Source: Candidatus Hadersleviella danica (GTDB lineage: Bacteria > Chloroflexota > Anaerolineae > Promineifilales > Promineifilaceae). Taken from it: a stretch of 64,000 bases of DNA. The stretch's first letter is position 1. The number at the start of each line of letters is the position of its first letter. The DNA lies in the NCBI GenBank assembly GCA_016711405.1, contig JADJSZ010000019.1, forward strand, positions 1 to 64,000. Direction: 5' to 3'. A program made the translations under genes and the position numbers. Under the pieces are notes generated by a model. It was not told where the DNA came from. It did no database searches and saw only the letters and a list, made by a program, of their open reading frames with translations. Positions 53,031 through 61,337 of this stretch are shown here, piece after piece.

Positions 53031-53744
53031 ATGTTGAAAAAAATTTTTTGGTGGGGCACGGCTGTAGCGGCCGTGCTCTTTCTCTCTTTTGCCGCTTACG
53101 TTTACTTCAACCGCGATTTAGACCGCATTTTGCTGATTGGCACATGGTTCGAGGAACCATCCGCCTACCCTGATTGGTGGATTTGGGGGGGCGAACGTTG
53201 CCCCAACGCCCCCATGCTCTTGCCCAGTACAGGGTATATTGGCGTGGGTTGGTCAGATGGCACGCCGCCCTTCTACGCCCACACGGGTTACGACATCTTC
53301 AGCCCCGATGGGGGCGACAACCGCACCCCCATCTATGCCGCTTATGATGGCTACCTGACTCGCGAAGCGCATTGGCGCAGTGCGGTCATCATCCGCCACC
53401 CCGATTTTGCCGAGTTGCCCGACATCACGGGCGGGGAGCAGATTTGGACGTATTACACCCACATGGCCTCGCGGGATGGGGAGACGAGCTATATTGCGGC
53501 CGATTTTCCCGCAGGCACTCGGGAAAAATTTGTCCCCGCTGGCACACTGCTCGGCTACCAAGGGACATGGTCGGGCGACCCCAACAACACACGCATGGGG
53601 CTACACCTCCACTTCTCCGTCGTCCAATCTAATCCCGATGGCAGTTACAAAAACGAAACCGCCATCGGCAACACCTACGACCCCGCCCCGTTTTTGGGGA
53701 TTGTAGAAGGGGAAGATAGGATTCTTCGGTGTGGAGAGAGATAG
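53031..53744 (+). CDS. Membrane-anchored M23-like metallopeptidase
   Basis: 237 residues. An N-terminal signal-anchor helix (WWGTAVAAVLFLSFAAYVYF) is followed by an M23-type domain: HTGYDIFSPDG supplies the first His/Asp pair, WTYYTHMAS a middle His, and MGLHLHFSVV the final HxH. Lysostaphin-type M23 enzymes cut peptide bridges in peptidoglycan. All zinc ligands are at expected positions. The start (53031) follows array sequence, with no strong ribosome site. Confidence 0.75.
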   Translation: MLKKIFWWGTAVAAVLFLSFAAYVYFNRDLDRILLIGTWFEEPSAYPDWWIWGGERCPNAPMLLPSTGYIGVGWSDGTPPFYAHTGYDIFSPDGGDNRTPIYAAYDGYLTREAHWRSAVIIRHPDFAELPDITGGEQIWTYYTHMASRDGETSYIAADFPAGTREKFVPAGTLLGYQGTWSGDPNNTRMGLHLHFSVVQSNPDGSYKNETAIGNTYDPAPFLGIVEGEDRILRCGER

Positions 53745-53757
53745 AGTGGAGAGACTG

Positions 53758-53828
53758 AAAAGGACGAATTGCAAAGTACGAAGTACGATAGCCCTCGAGT
53801 AAATTCGTACTTCGTCATTCGTACTTTA
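53758..53828. repeat. Palindromic TACGAAG element, copy C
   Basis: AAGTACGAAGTACGATAG faces TTCGTACTTCGTCATTCG around CCCTCGAGTAAA. The centre is in opposite orientation to copy A. Confidence 0.85.
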
Positions 53829-53920
53829 TTCACTGCACTCACTACTCACTAAATACTCAAACACCCTACCTGAATAGTTACGACTATGTTCTGCGGCCAA
53901 TGAGCCTAAGCCACCTAGGT
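53829..53920. other. Short spacer, nothing seen
   Basis: Contains a few CACTCACTACTCACTAAATA units and then unremarkable sequence before the terminator of the leftward operon. Confidence 0.5.
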
Positions 53921-53952
53921 AAAAAATGAAAGCCCCACTGAGGGGGCTTTCA
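53921..53952 (-). terminator. Intrinsic terminator of the nusA-infB-rbfA operon
   Basis: On the minus strand TGAAAGCCCC-CTCAGT-GGGGCTTTCA is followed by TTTTTT. It lies 26 bases after the rbfA stop. Confidence 0.88.
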
Positions 53953-53977
53953 CTTTTCACCTTTTACGTTTTATTCC

Positions 53978-54358
53978 CTACTCTTCGCCCTCTGGCACTT
54001 CTTCCACTTCCGCTGGTGGAATATCGAGCGTGCCAAAAATCTCTTCTAATTGCACCGCCCGTTGCAGGGTGGTATCCCAATGGAAATGCAATTCGGGCAC
54101 TTTGCGAAGCCGCACCCGCGAGCTTAACTCGTGGCGCAAAAAGGGCTTGGCATGGGCCAAGGCTTTCATCACTTCGTCGTGCCGGGTCTCATCGGCCAAG
54201 GCATTCACATACACATCTGCATGTTGAAATTCTCGGTCGAGGGTTAAATCAGTAATGGTAATCCCTTGCAAGCGGGGGTCGCGCAAGTCGGCCAGCACCA
54301 ACTCGCTCAAGACTACCTTGATTTGTTCGGCCATCCGTTTTTGTTTAATCGTACCCAT
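53978..54358 (-). CDS. rbfA: Ribosome-binding factor A
   Basis: 126 residues. It starts GTIKQKRMAEQIKVVLSELV, contains the family block DLRDPRLQGITITDLTLD, and has the KH-type fold residues ADVYVNALAD plus RHELSSRVRLRKVPELHFHW. RbfA matures the 30S subunit at the 5' end of 16S rRNA. Last gene of the nusA-ylxR-infB-rbfA operon; an inverted array separates it from infB. Confidence 0.94.
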   Translation of the reverse strand: MGTIKQKRMAEQIKVVLSELVLADLRDPRLQGITITDLTLDREFQHADVYVNALADETRHDEVMKALAHAKPFLRHELSSRVRLRKVPELHFHWDTTLQRAVQLEEIFGTLDIPPAEVEEVPEGEE

Positions 54359-54360
54359 GA

Positions 54361-54440
54361 GGCAGTGGTTAGTGGCTAGTGGTTAGTGGTTAGTGGTTAG
54401 TAGCACTAGCCACTAACCACTAATCACTCGCCACTGTATT
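54361..54440. repeat. Inverted TTAGTGG hairpin within the nusA operon
   Basis: AGTGGTTAGTGGCTAGTGGT faces CACTAGCCACTAACCACTAA. It lies between infB and rbfA inside an operon that is otherwise conserved. Confidence 0.9.
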
Positions 54441-54445
54441 GGGTT

Positions 54446-56219
54446 CTAAAATTCTACCCGTTGATTGACATAAAACTCGATGATGTCGCCGACTTGGTAA
54501 TCGTTCCATTCACCGATGTTCACCCCAAACTCAAAGCCCGTTTTGATGACGCGCACGCTCTCTTGGACATTTTTGAGGCTGGTAACTTTGCCATCGTGGA
54601 CAATTTTGTTGCCCCGAATGAGCCGGGCAAAGGAGTTGCGTTGGGCTTCGCCTGTGCGCATGTAGCAACCCGCCACCATACCAATTTTGCGGATTTGGAA
54701 CACATCGCGCACTTCGGCACGGCCGATAATCACTTCCTTAAACACAGGCGCCATCATCCCCCGCATCGCCCGCGTCACATCCTCAATAAGGTGGTAAATG
54801 ACGTTATAACGCTTGATAACCACGCCAAGGCTATTGGCCGCAATCTGGGCGGGGGGGTCAATCTCCACATTAAAACCCAAAATAAGTGCCTGCGAGGCGG
54901 CGGCCAAGTTGACATCATTCTCCGAAATAGTGCCCGTGCTGGAGCTGAGAATGACCAAATCAATTTCTTCGTTGTCTAATTTTTCCAGCGAACTGATCAA
55001 CGGTTCCAGCGAGCCTTGCACATCTACTTTGATGATAACATTCAGCTTTTTGGTATCGTCCCCTTGCAACCGGTTGAAGAAATCCCTCAAGACGGGGGGG
55101 AGCGGCGACAACCCGTGGCCCACGCGCCAACTCAATATCGGCCACCATTTTGCGAGCCGTTTTCTCGTTGGCCACCACCTTAAATTGATCACCCGCAATA
55201 GGCAACTCGTTTAAGCCCGAAACCAAAACGGGGGTGGATGGGCCTGCTTGTTTGACACGCTTGCCGCGAAAGTCGTACATCGCTTTGATACGGCCGTAAA
55301 TCGTCCCAATCAACAGCGTATCCCCATCTTTTAGCGTGCCATTTTGCACCAGCAAAGTGGCTGTCACGCCACGGCCGCGCTCCAGCCGCGCCTCCAGCAC
55401 CACCCCTGTGGGGGCGGCATTCGGGTTGGCACGGGGGCGAATATCTTCGGCCGTCAGCAAAATGCCCTCGAGCAAATCTTCCAGCCCCAGCTTGTGTGTC
55501 GCCGAAACAGGGATGACCATCGTATCCCCATCCCAATCGTCAGGGGTCAGCCCCACTTCATTGAGTTGTTGCTTAACCCGGTCAGGACGCGCACTCGCCA
55601 AGTCAATCTTGTTCATGGCCACAATAATGGGCACGCCTGCCGCTTTGGCGTGGTCAATCGCCTCGCGGGTTTGGGGCATCAGCCCGTCATCGGCCGCGAC
55701 AACCAAGATGGCAATATCGGTGGCTTTGGCTCCCCGCGCCCGCATGGCCGTAAACGCCTCATGGCCGGGGGTGTCCAAGAAGGTGATGAGTTGGCCGTTG
55801 CGCTCGGCCTGATAAGCACCAATGTGCTGGGTAATGCCGCCCGCTTCACCCGCCGTCACATTCGTTTGGCGAATCGCATCCAGCAAGGATGTTTTGCCGT
55901 GGTCCACATGGCCGAGCATGGTGATGACAGGCGGCCGTGTTTGCAGGTCTTTTTCGCGCTCTTGGGAGAGGATCCGCTTCCAAATCGGCTTCCCTTCATC
56001 CGATTCTTCTTCTAGCTCTTCGACAAATTGGGTTGGCTCAAACCCCATCTCTTCGGCCACAATGGCGGCCGTGTCAAAATCTATCTCTTGGTTAATCGTA
56101 ACCATGATTCCGCTAGACATTAGCACCTTAAGCACGTTAATGGGGCTAACATCCATCAGAGAGGCCAACTCACGGACGGTTATATAATTCGGAATTTCAA
56201 TCGCTTTTGCTTTCGCCAT
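54446..56219 (-). CDS. infB: Translation initiation factor IF-2 (frameshifted)
   Basis: About 590 residues, a short form without the long N-terminal extension. The N-terminal IF2N domain (ITVRELASLMDVSPINVLKV) precedes the GTPase (VITMLGHVDHGKTSLLDAIR, FLDTPGHEAFTAMRARGA, VAMNKIDL) and domains II-IV (VIIKVDVQGSLEPLISSLEK, VAGCYMRTGEAQRN). The frame breaks between about 55080 and 55130, next to a run of seven G; the blocks ADIELARGPRVVA and PPVLRDFFNRLQG flank it. IF-2 is essential, so this is almost certainly a sequencing error. The ribosome site AGGATG precedes the start. Confidence 0.93.
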
Positions 56220-56404
56220 ACCCTACTTTCATCCTCTTACGCTGTGAGACGAGCGAGTAAGAGGAGGCAGAGGGCATCCTAAATCACTCGTCGCTATGGT
56301 AAATAAATCGCTCTGGCGGCGCACAGGGTTGTGCGGGTTGGGGGTGTATGAACGAGCCGTTCATAATGGATTACCCCAACGCGAGCACAACGGCCGCGGG
56401 ATTG
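56220..56404. other. Spacer between ylxR and infB
   Basis: 185 bp without arrays, unlike most other spacers here. No gene or hairpin stands out. Confidence 0.5.
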
Positions 56405-56707
56405 TCACGAAACATGTTGTGGTTCATTTGTTGATTGCCAAAACTGTGTGATGGCCGCTTTTTCGGCGGCCGTTATCGTCGTTTTGAGTGCTTGCTCTAG
56501 CACCGCACTGGTCATCACCTTTTGCCGACAAGCAAGCTTGTGGCACACATAGGCCCCACGGCCGTTCTTCTTGCCCGTCACATCGACCACCACCCCTTCC
56601 TCGGGGTGAGCCACAATGCGCGTCAGTGTCCGCTTGTCCATCTTCTCCCGACACATACTACACATGCGTTGGGGATTGTGGCGCGGCCGGGGGGGGTGCT
56701 TCTTCAT
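56405..56707 (-). CDS. ylxR: YlxR/DUF448 RNA-binding protein
   Basis: 100 residues. The family signature RMCSMCREKMDKRTLTRIVA is present, followed by VDVTGKKNGRGAYVCHKLAC. YlxR is a small nucleic-acid-binding protein that always lies between nusA and infB; the context here is identical. The spacing from nusA is 90 bp and is filled by an inverted array. Confidence 0.92.
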   Translation of the reverse strand: MKKHPPRPRHNPQRMCSMCREKMDKRTLTRIVAHPEEGVVVDVTGKKNGRGAYVCHKLACRQKVMTSAVLEQALKTTITAAEKAAITQFWQSTNEPQHVS

Positions 56708-56802
56708 GGTAAAAAGTGCTGAGTGCTGAGTGCTGAGTGCTGAGTGCTTGTCTACTTAGCACTCAGCACTGTTTACTCAGCACTTATTTACTTAGCACTA
56801 AA
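56706..56802. repeat. Inverted AGTGCTG hairpin between nusA and ylxR
   Basis: AAGTGCTGAGTGCTGAGTGC faces TAGCACTCAGCACTGTTTAC. Same unit as at 49276-49345 and inside the GT-C gene at 41731. Confidence 0.9.
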
Positions 56803-58882
56803 AATCATCTTCATCATCCCACTCATTGCGGGCACGGTTCGCCTTGCGCTTGCGCTTCACAACCACACGGCCGGCATCCTCATCAAAGACGAGTTCCTTG
56901 CCCTTTTGGGTCTTGGTGTGCTTGGCCGCTTCGCGCTCTTCGTCGGCCGCTATCTCTTCAGGGGTGCGAACCACCACCACCTTCTTGGGCTTCTTCTTGG
57001 GTTCTTCCTTTTTGATGGGTTTCACCAGCGGCACCAGCGGCACGGCCAAATCGTCCAGCGGCTCGGGGGCCACAACCACCTCGGGCACAATCTCAGCCAC
57101 GACGGGTTCTTCTTCCTCTTCCTGTTCTGCGGCGGGTTCCTCCACCACAGGGGCGATGGATTCTTCGACGACGACTGGCTCGGGTTCAAGTTCAAGGGCC
57201 GTTTCCTCAACCACCACCTCAGCCTCGGCCGCGACGGGAGTCGGTTCAATCTCAATTTCGGCCGCTGGCTCGACAACCTCGGCCGCAACTGGTTCGGGCG
57301 CGGGGGCTGGGACGGCCACGGCCGTCGCCTTCTCCACCACCTTCTCCGCCACAGGCTCTTCAGCCTTCTCTTGGCGTTGCGCCTTCATGCGGTCTTTGTA
57401 CTCTTTGACAGCCTTCTTCAAATCTTCGAGAGCCTTATCCCCAAACCCATCCAACGAGAGCAGAGCCAAATCGCCCAACTCTAATTGGTACATGGCCGCC
57501 CCCACCGTGGTAATGTTGTGCTGAATGAGCACATTGTGGGTGCGGTGGATGAGGTTGAACTCGATTAAATCGGTTTCCCATGCCACAGACGGGATGCGCT
57601 TCTTGGCGGCGGCGCGAGATTTGCGAAGCTCGTCGTGGGCGGCGGCGCGTTTGGCAATAATTTGCCCTTCCACCGCATTGACCAGCTTGTTGAGCGCCAT
57701 GAAATCTTCGGCCGTCAACGGCCGTCCCGCCACCTTTTTCTCCAAAATGTAGCGAATTTGTTGGATAAACTCTTCGTTTTCCACCACCGCCTTTTCGGCC
57801 GCAGGATGGTCGAGCAGTTTGAGTGAATCGTGCCCCGCTTCGGTCAGGCTCTTGATGTCAATGCGCCACCCCGTCAGCTTGGCGGCCAAGCGGGCATTTT
57901 GCCCCTCACGGCCGATAGCCAGCGAAAGTTGGTCGTCGGGGACAATAACCACGGCCGTTTTACCCGTATCGGGATGCTCTTCTAAAAAGACCCCCGCTAC
58001 CCGTGCCGGGCTAAGAGCCTTGGCAATAAAATTGCGTTGGTCATTGTCCCACTCAATCACATCAATTTTTTCGTCGCTCAGTTCGCGGACAATGCTTTGG
58101 ATACGCACCCCGCGCATACCGACACACGCCCCCACGGGGTCTACGCCCGGCTGGAGCGCCATCACGGCCACTTTGGAGCGTTGCCCCGCCTCGCGGGCGA
58201 TACTTTTGATGTCCACTTGGCCGTTGTAAATTTCGGGCACTTCCAATTCCAACAAGCGGCGGAGCAAGTTGCGATGGTTGCGGCTGACCACAATTTGGGG
58301 GCCGCGGGCTGACCGCCGTACTTCCAATACATACACCCGAATTTTGTCGTGGGTGCGGTATTTTTCGCTGTTGACTTGCTGGCCTTTCGGCAAAACAGCC
58401 TCGGTGCGGCCCAAGCCAATGGTCATGCTTTGGTTGGTCACGCTCTGAACCGTCCCATTGACAATTTCGCCTTCGCTGGCGGCGTAATCGGTGAAGAGCT
58501 TTTCACGCTCTGCCTCGCGCACGCGCTGGAGAATAACTTGCTTGGCGGTTTGGGCGGCGATACGGCCGAAATTACGCGGCGTACTATCTATCATCACCAT
58601 GTCGCCCGCTTGCACATTGTGCCCGGCCGCCCGCGCCACCGAGACCAAGACTTCGGTGCGGTCATCTATGACAGCATCGTCTACTACCTCTTTCTCGGCG
58701 TAAATGGTGGGTTCACCCGTGCGCGGGTCAATTTCCACCGTCACTTGTTGCATATTGCTCACGTTCATATCGCGGCGATAGGCAGAGACGAGGGCAGTTT
58801 GGAGGGCTTCGATAACCGCCTCTTGGGGCAGATTGCGCTCTTGGCAGATTTCGTTGAAGGCGAGCAAAAATTCGCTTTTCAT
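56798..58882 (-). CDS. nusA: Transcription termination/antitermination factor NusA with long acidic tail
   Basis: 694 residues from MKSEFLLAFNEICQERNLPQ; an upstream Met lies in repeat-rich leader. The N-terminal RNA-polymerase-binding domain (1-125), S1 domain (GEIVNGTVQSVTNQSMTIGL), two KH domains (VGACVGMRGVRIQSIVREL, QLSLAIGREGQNARLAAKLT) and a helix-hairpin-helix part (LLSLDGFGDKALEDLKKAV) are intact. About 190 further residues form a tail rich in Glu, Pro, Val and Ala (about 500-625) and then a basic-acidic end (VVVKRKRKANRARNEWDD). This extension is not in E. coli or B. subtilis NusA. First gene of the operon. Confidence 0.94.
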   Translation of the reverse strand: MKSEFLLAFNEICQERNLPQEAVIEALQTALVSAYRRDMNVSNMQQVTVEIDPRTGEPTIYAEKEVVDDAVIDDRTEVLVSVARAAGHNVQAGDMVMIDSTPRNFGRIAAQTAKQVILQRVREAEREKLFTDYAASEGEIVNGTVQSVTNQSMTIGLGRTEAVLPKGQQVNSEKYRTHDKIRVYVLEVRRSARGPQIVVSRNHRNLLRRLLELEVPEIYNGQVDIKSIAREAGQRSKVAVMALQPGVDPVGACVGMRGVRIQSIVRELSDEKIDVIEWDNDQRNFIAKALSPARVAGVFLEEHPDTGKTAVVIVPDDQLSLAIGREGQNARLAAKLTGWRIDIKSLTEAGHDSLKLLDHPAAEKAVVENEEFIQQIRYILEKKVAGRPLTAEDFMALNKLVNAVEGQIIAKRAAAHDELRKSRAAAKKRIPSVAWETDLIEFNLIHRTHNVLIQHNITTVGAAMYQLELGDLALLSLDGFGDKALEDLKKAVKEYKDRMKAQRQEKAEEPVAEKVVEKATAVAVPAPAPEPVAAEVVEPAAEIEIEPTPVAAEAEVVVEETALELEPEPVVVEESIAPVVEEPAAEQEEEEEPVVAEIVPEVVVAPEPLDDLAVPLVPLVKPIKKEEPKKKPKKVVVVRTPEEIAADEEREAAKHTKTQKGKELVFDEDAGRVVVKRKRKANRARNEWDDEDDF

Positions 58883-59085
58883 CGGTTTAACCTTATCAAA
58901 TTCAGATAGAGATTGGAGATAGAGATAGAGATAGGTTGTATGAGACAAGTCTCATACGCACAGATAAAAATTAGGGTAGATAGAGGTGGGAAATAGAAAT
59001 AGGGGAAAACATATTCGTTCAATCCTCTAATACTTATTCTATCTCTATCTCTACACTCTTTCTCTTTGGGTCATTACAAAAGAAA
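58883..59085 (-). other. nusA leader with conserved stem-loop and TAGAGA arrays
   Basis: Contains inverted TAGAGA arms (58905-58935 and 59038-59055) and a perfect stem GTATGAGAC-AA-GTCTCATAC at 58938-58957 also found upstream of the GCS2 gene. No gene is seen. Confidence 0.6.
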
Positions 59086-59108
59086 AAAGTGGGGTTAGCC
59101 CACTTTTT
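59083..59108 (-). terminator. Terminator-like hairpin in the nusA leader
   Basis: On the minus strand AAAAAGTGGG-CTAA-CCCCACTTTTTTC. It lies 200 bases before nusA and about 30 bases after a candidate promoter, as an attenuator would. Confidence 0.6.
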
Positions 59109-59142
59109 CGCGCCGCATCGGTGGTGATGATAGCACGCAAAG

Positions 59143-59170
59143 ATTATAGCATAGTGCCTCGTCCACGCAA
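59143..59170 (-). promoter_or_regulatory. Candidate promoter of the nusA operon
   Basis: On the minus strand TTGCGT (59165-59170) and TATAAT (59143-59148) with a 16-bp spacer. Confidence 0.5.
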
Positions 59171-59463
59171 AACGGGGCGAAGCGGTGGGTGCAACTTGTT
59201 TAGAAATTTAACGCCAAGGCGCCATTTTGTGACAATGCTGAATTCCATTAAGCCTTGTTTCGGCTAAATACCCTTTGCCCTTTCCCTCTTTTGCCCTTTT
59301 GCAATAAATTTTTATTGCAAAAGGGCAAAAGAACAATAAAGCAAAGGGGTTTGGGCTTGTTTGACTCTTGGCTTTTACCCAAGAACTTAACTTGTAACGA
59401 ATGGGCTTACAGCTTGTTTGCACACCCCTTGCCGACGCAACGGGGCAGAGTTAAAGTAGCCTA
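59171..59463. other. Spacer between divergent nusA and PucR genes
   Basis: Holds the perfect inverted repeat at 59288-59331 and flanking TTTGCCC-type units. There is no gene, although small open frames exist. Confidence 0.5.
59288..59331. repeat. Perfect 21-bp inverted repeat with 2-bp spacer
   Basis: CTTTTGCCCTTTTGCAATAA(A) and its exact complement, separated by TT. Flanks repeat TTTGCCC on the left and GGGCAAA on the right. Confidence 0.9.
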
Positions 59464-61065
59464 ATGTTAACGATTGGCGAATTGCTCCACTTACCAGCCT
59501 TGGCCGAGGCGCGGCTCTGTTCGGCCGCCGCCAGTGCCGAACAGGAGGTGGCGTGGGTGCAAACGGCCGCTCTCCCCCCCATCCCCCCACCCAGCCAACC
59601 CAATGGCTTGCTCCTTCTGCCCGCGCCAGTCGCCACGGCCGAAACCATCGCCCAACTCCTCGCCACCCACACAGCGTTGCTCGTCGAAAGCGAATCATTG
59701 GCCGATAGATTCGCCCATAGCCCCACCCCGTTGGTATGTGTGCCCCCGAGCCAATTTTGGCCAGCAGCCACGGCCGTCCTCGAGCTATTCGCCCAGCGGC
59801 AACAACACCTACTCACCCGCGCCAACGAGGTGTATGAGCAACTGACGGAGTTGGCTTTGCGCGGCGGCACACTTCTGCAATTGGCGGAGCGGTTGGCGGC
59901 TCTCATCGGCCGTTCCGTCATGGTGGAGGATGCCACGTTTCGGGTGCTGGCGGCGGCCGTGGGGGAAGGGGAGATTGACGACGGCCGCAGGGAAACAATG
60001 AGCCTCGGCCGTACCTCGCCCCAAATGGCCCAATACCTGCTCGATGCAGGCATTTACCGCCAAATGATGCAAACCCTCGCCCCCGTACAGGTGCCCCCCC
60101 TGCCCGCCATCGGCATGACCCTGCCCCGCGTGGTGGTGCCGATTATGGTAGACCGCGAGATTTACGGCTACATCTGGACCATTGCGGGCACGCCCAGCGA
60201 GCGGGCATTGGAAACGCTGGCCACCCGCCACGGGGCGACCATCGCCGCCCTGATTATGTTTAAGGAACGCGCCGTGCAAGAGGCGGAAGCGGCATTGCGG
60301 GGGGATTTCTTCGAGCAATTGCTCAATAAAATCAGCGACAAGCGTACCTTTGAGGAGCAAGCACGGCGGCTCAATTTCCATATCGAACGGCCGCACCAAA
60401 TCCTGCTCATCCATGGCCAAGCGCGGGCGGGTGGCTCGGTTCATTCCCTGCTCCGCGATGTGGGGGTGTGGCTCCGCCAGCAGGGGTTGGATGGGCTGAC
60501 GGCGTGGCGCGAGGAGGCGGTGGTGCTGGTGTTGGAACACAAAGCGGGGCAGGGAGCCGATTTGGCTCAGCAGATTTGGCAGGCACTCAGCCACCCTGTA
60601 CGGCCGCTCATGGTGGGGGTGGGGCAGGTGGTGCAGGAGACGGCCGCTGTGCGAGAGAGCTATGCGCAAGCGTGGGAGGCGATTGAAATCGGCCGTGCCC
60701 TCGGCCGTGGGGATGGCATTTTTGTGTTTGAGACGTTGGGTTTGCTCCACTGGCTCTACCACCTGCCCCCCGAGCGGTTATTGGGCAACCACTTTCTGGG
60801 CCAAATTCTGCGCTTGGCCACCTATGACAAAACGCGGGAGGCGGGGCTGGTGGAGACACTTGAGGCGTATTTAGACCACGGCGGCAGTTTGGTGGAAACG
60901 GCCGAATCGCTCCACATCCACCGCAACACCCTCATCCACCGTCTCAAACGCATCACCGAACTGGCCACGCTCGATTTGCGCCAGCCGTGGCAACGGCTCA
61001 ACCTCCACCTCGCGCTCAAAGCGTACAGACTTCAGCCAATGAATAAAGGGACGAGGGACGAATGA
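59464..61065 (+). CDS. PucR/CdaR family transcriptional regulator
   Basis: 533 residues. The N-terminal PucR domain begins MLTIGELLHLPALAEARL. A middle GAF-like/GGDEF-like part follows (VMVEDATFRVLAAAVGEGE). The C-terminal HTH_30 domain has TLEAYLDHGGSLVETAESLH and IHRNTLIHRLKRITELATLD, the hallmark of PucR-type activators. Regulators of this family control purine catabolism, sugar diacids or unrelated operons, so the target cannot be assigned here. It is divergent from the nusA operon and followed by an array-free spacer. Confidence 0.9.
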   Translation: MLTIGELLHLPALAEARLCSAAASAEQEVAWVQTAALPPIPPPSQPNGLLLLPAPVATAETIAQLLATHTALLVESESLADRFAHSPTPLVCVPPSQFWPAATAVLELFAQRQQHLLTRANEVYEQLTELALRGGTLLQLAERLAALIGRSVMVEDATFRVLAAAVGEGEIDDGRRETMSLGRTSPQMAQYLLDAGIYRQMMQTLAPVQVPPLPAIGMTLPRVVVPIMVDREIYGYIWTIAGTPSERALETLATRHGATIAALIMFKERAVQEAEAALRGDFFEQLLNKISDKRTFEEQARRLNFHIERPHQILLIHGQARAGGSVHSLLRDVGVWLRQQGLDGLTAWREEAVVLVLEHKAGQGADLAQQIWQALSHPVRPLMVGVGQVVQETAAVRESYAQAWEAIEIGRALGRGDGIFVFETLGLLHWLYHLPPERLLGNHFLGQILRLATYDKTREAGLVETLEAYLDHGGSLVETAESLHIHRNTLIHRLKRITELATLDLRQPWQRLNLHLALKAYRLQPMNKGTRDE

Positions 61066-61337
61066 CGGGACGAATGACCCAATAGTTGAGCAAAACCGCC
61101 AAATAGCCCATAATGGACACATCTTCTGGGGGCGATGCCCCCAGTTATACAATCGTGGGCTTTTTGTAGATTAAAAATGGCCGGCCGCGCCGCCGGCGGG
61201 GGGTTTTTTTGGGGGGGGCCGCCGCAGCCGGCGAGCATTTACAAAATGTTTGCCTAATTTATTTCAAATCACCCCCATCTCCAATTGCCATCAAGCACAC
61301 CCTTTGTTCATGGCTCATTACTCATTGTTAATTGCTT
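61066..61337. other. Spacer with hairpins and homopolymer runs
   Basis: A hairpin CTGGGGGC-GAT-GCCCCCAG at 61126-61144 lies inside a longer potential stem (AGCCCA at 61105, TGGGCT then TTTTT at 61156-61163), a possible terminator of the PucR gene. Next come a GC-rich stretch with CCGGCCGCGCCGCCGG and runs of G and T (61195-61217) of uncertain accuracy. The end shows CTCATTA and ATTGTTA units. Confidence 0.5.

Noticed and set aside
54446..56219. infB as a pseudogene
   Set aside because: IF-2 is essential and both halves are otherwise perfectly conserved; a base error next to a G run is more likely.
2529..56802. Heptamer arrays as CRISPR arrays
   Set aside because: Units are 6-8 bp with no unique spacers of 25-40 bp, and no cas genes are present.
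61195..61217. Run of G and T as a functional quadruplex
   Set aside because: Run lengths in this sequence are unreliable and no context supports it.
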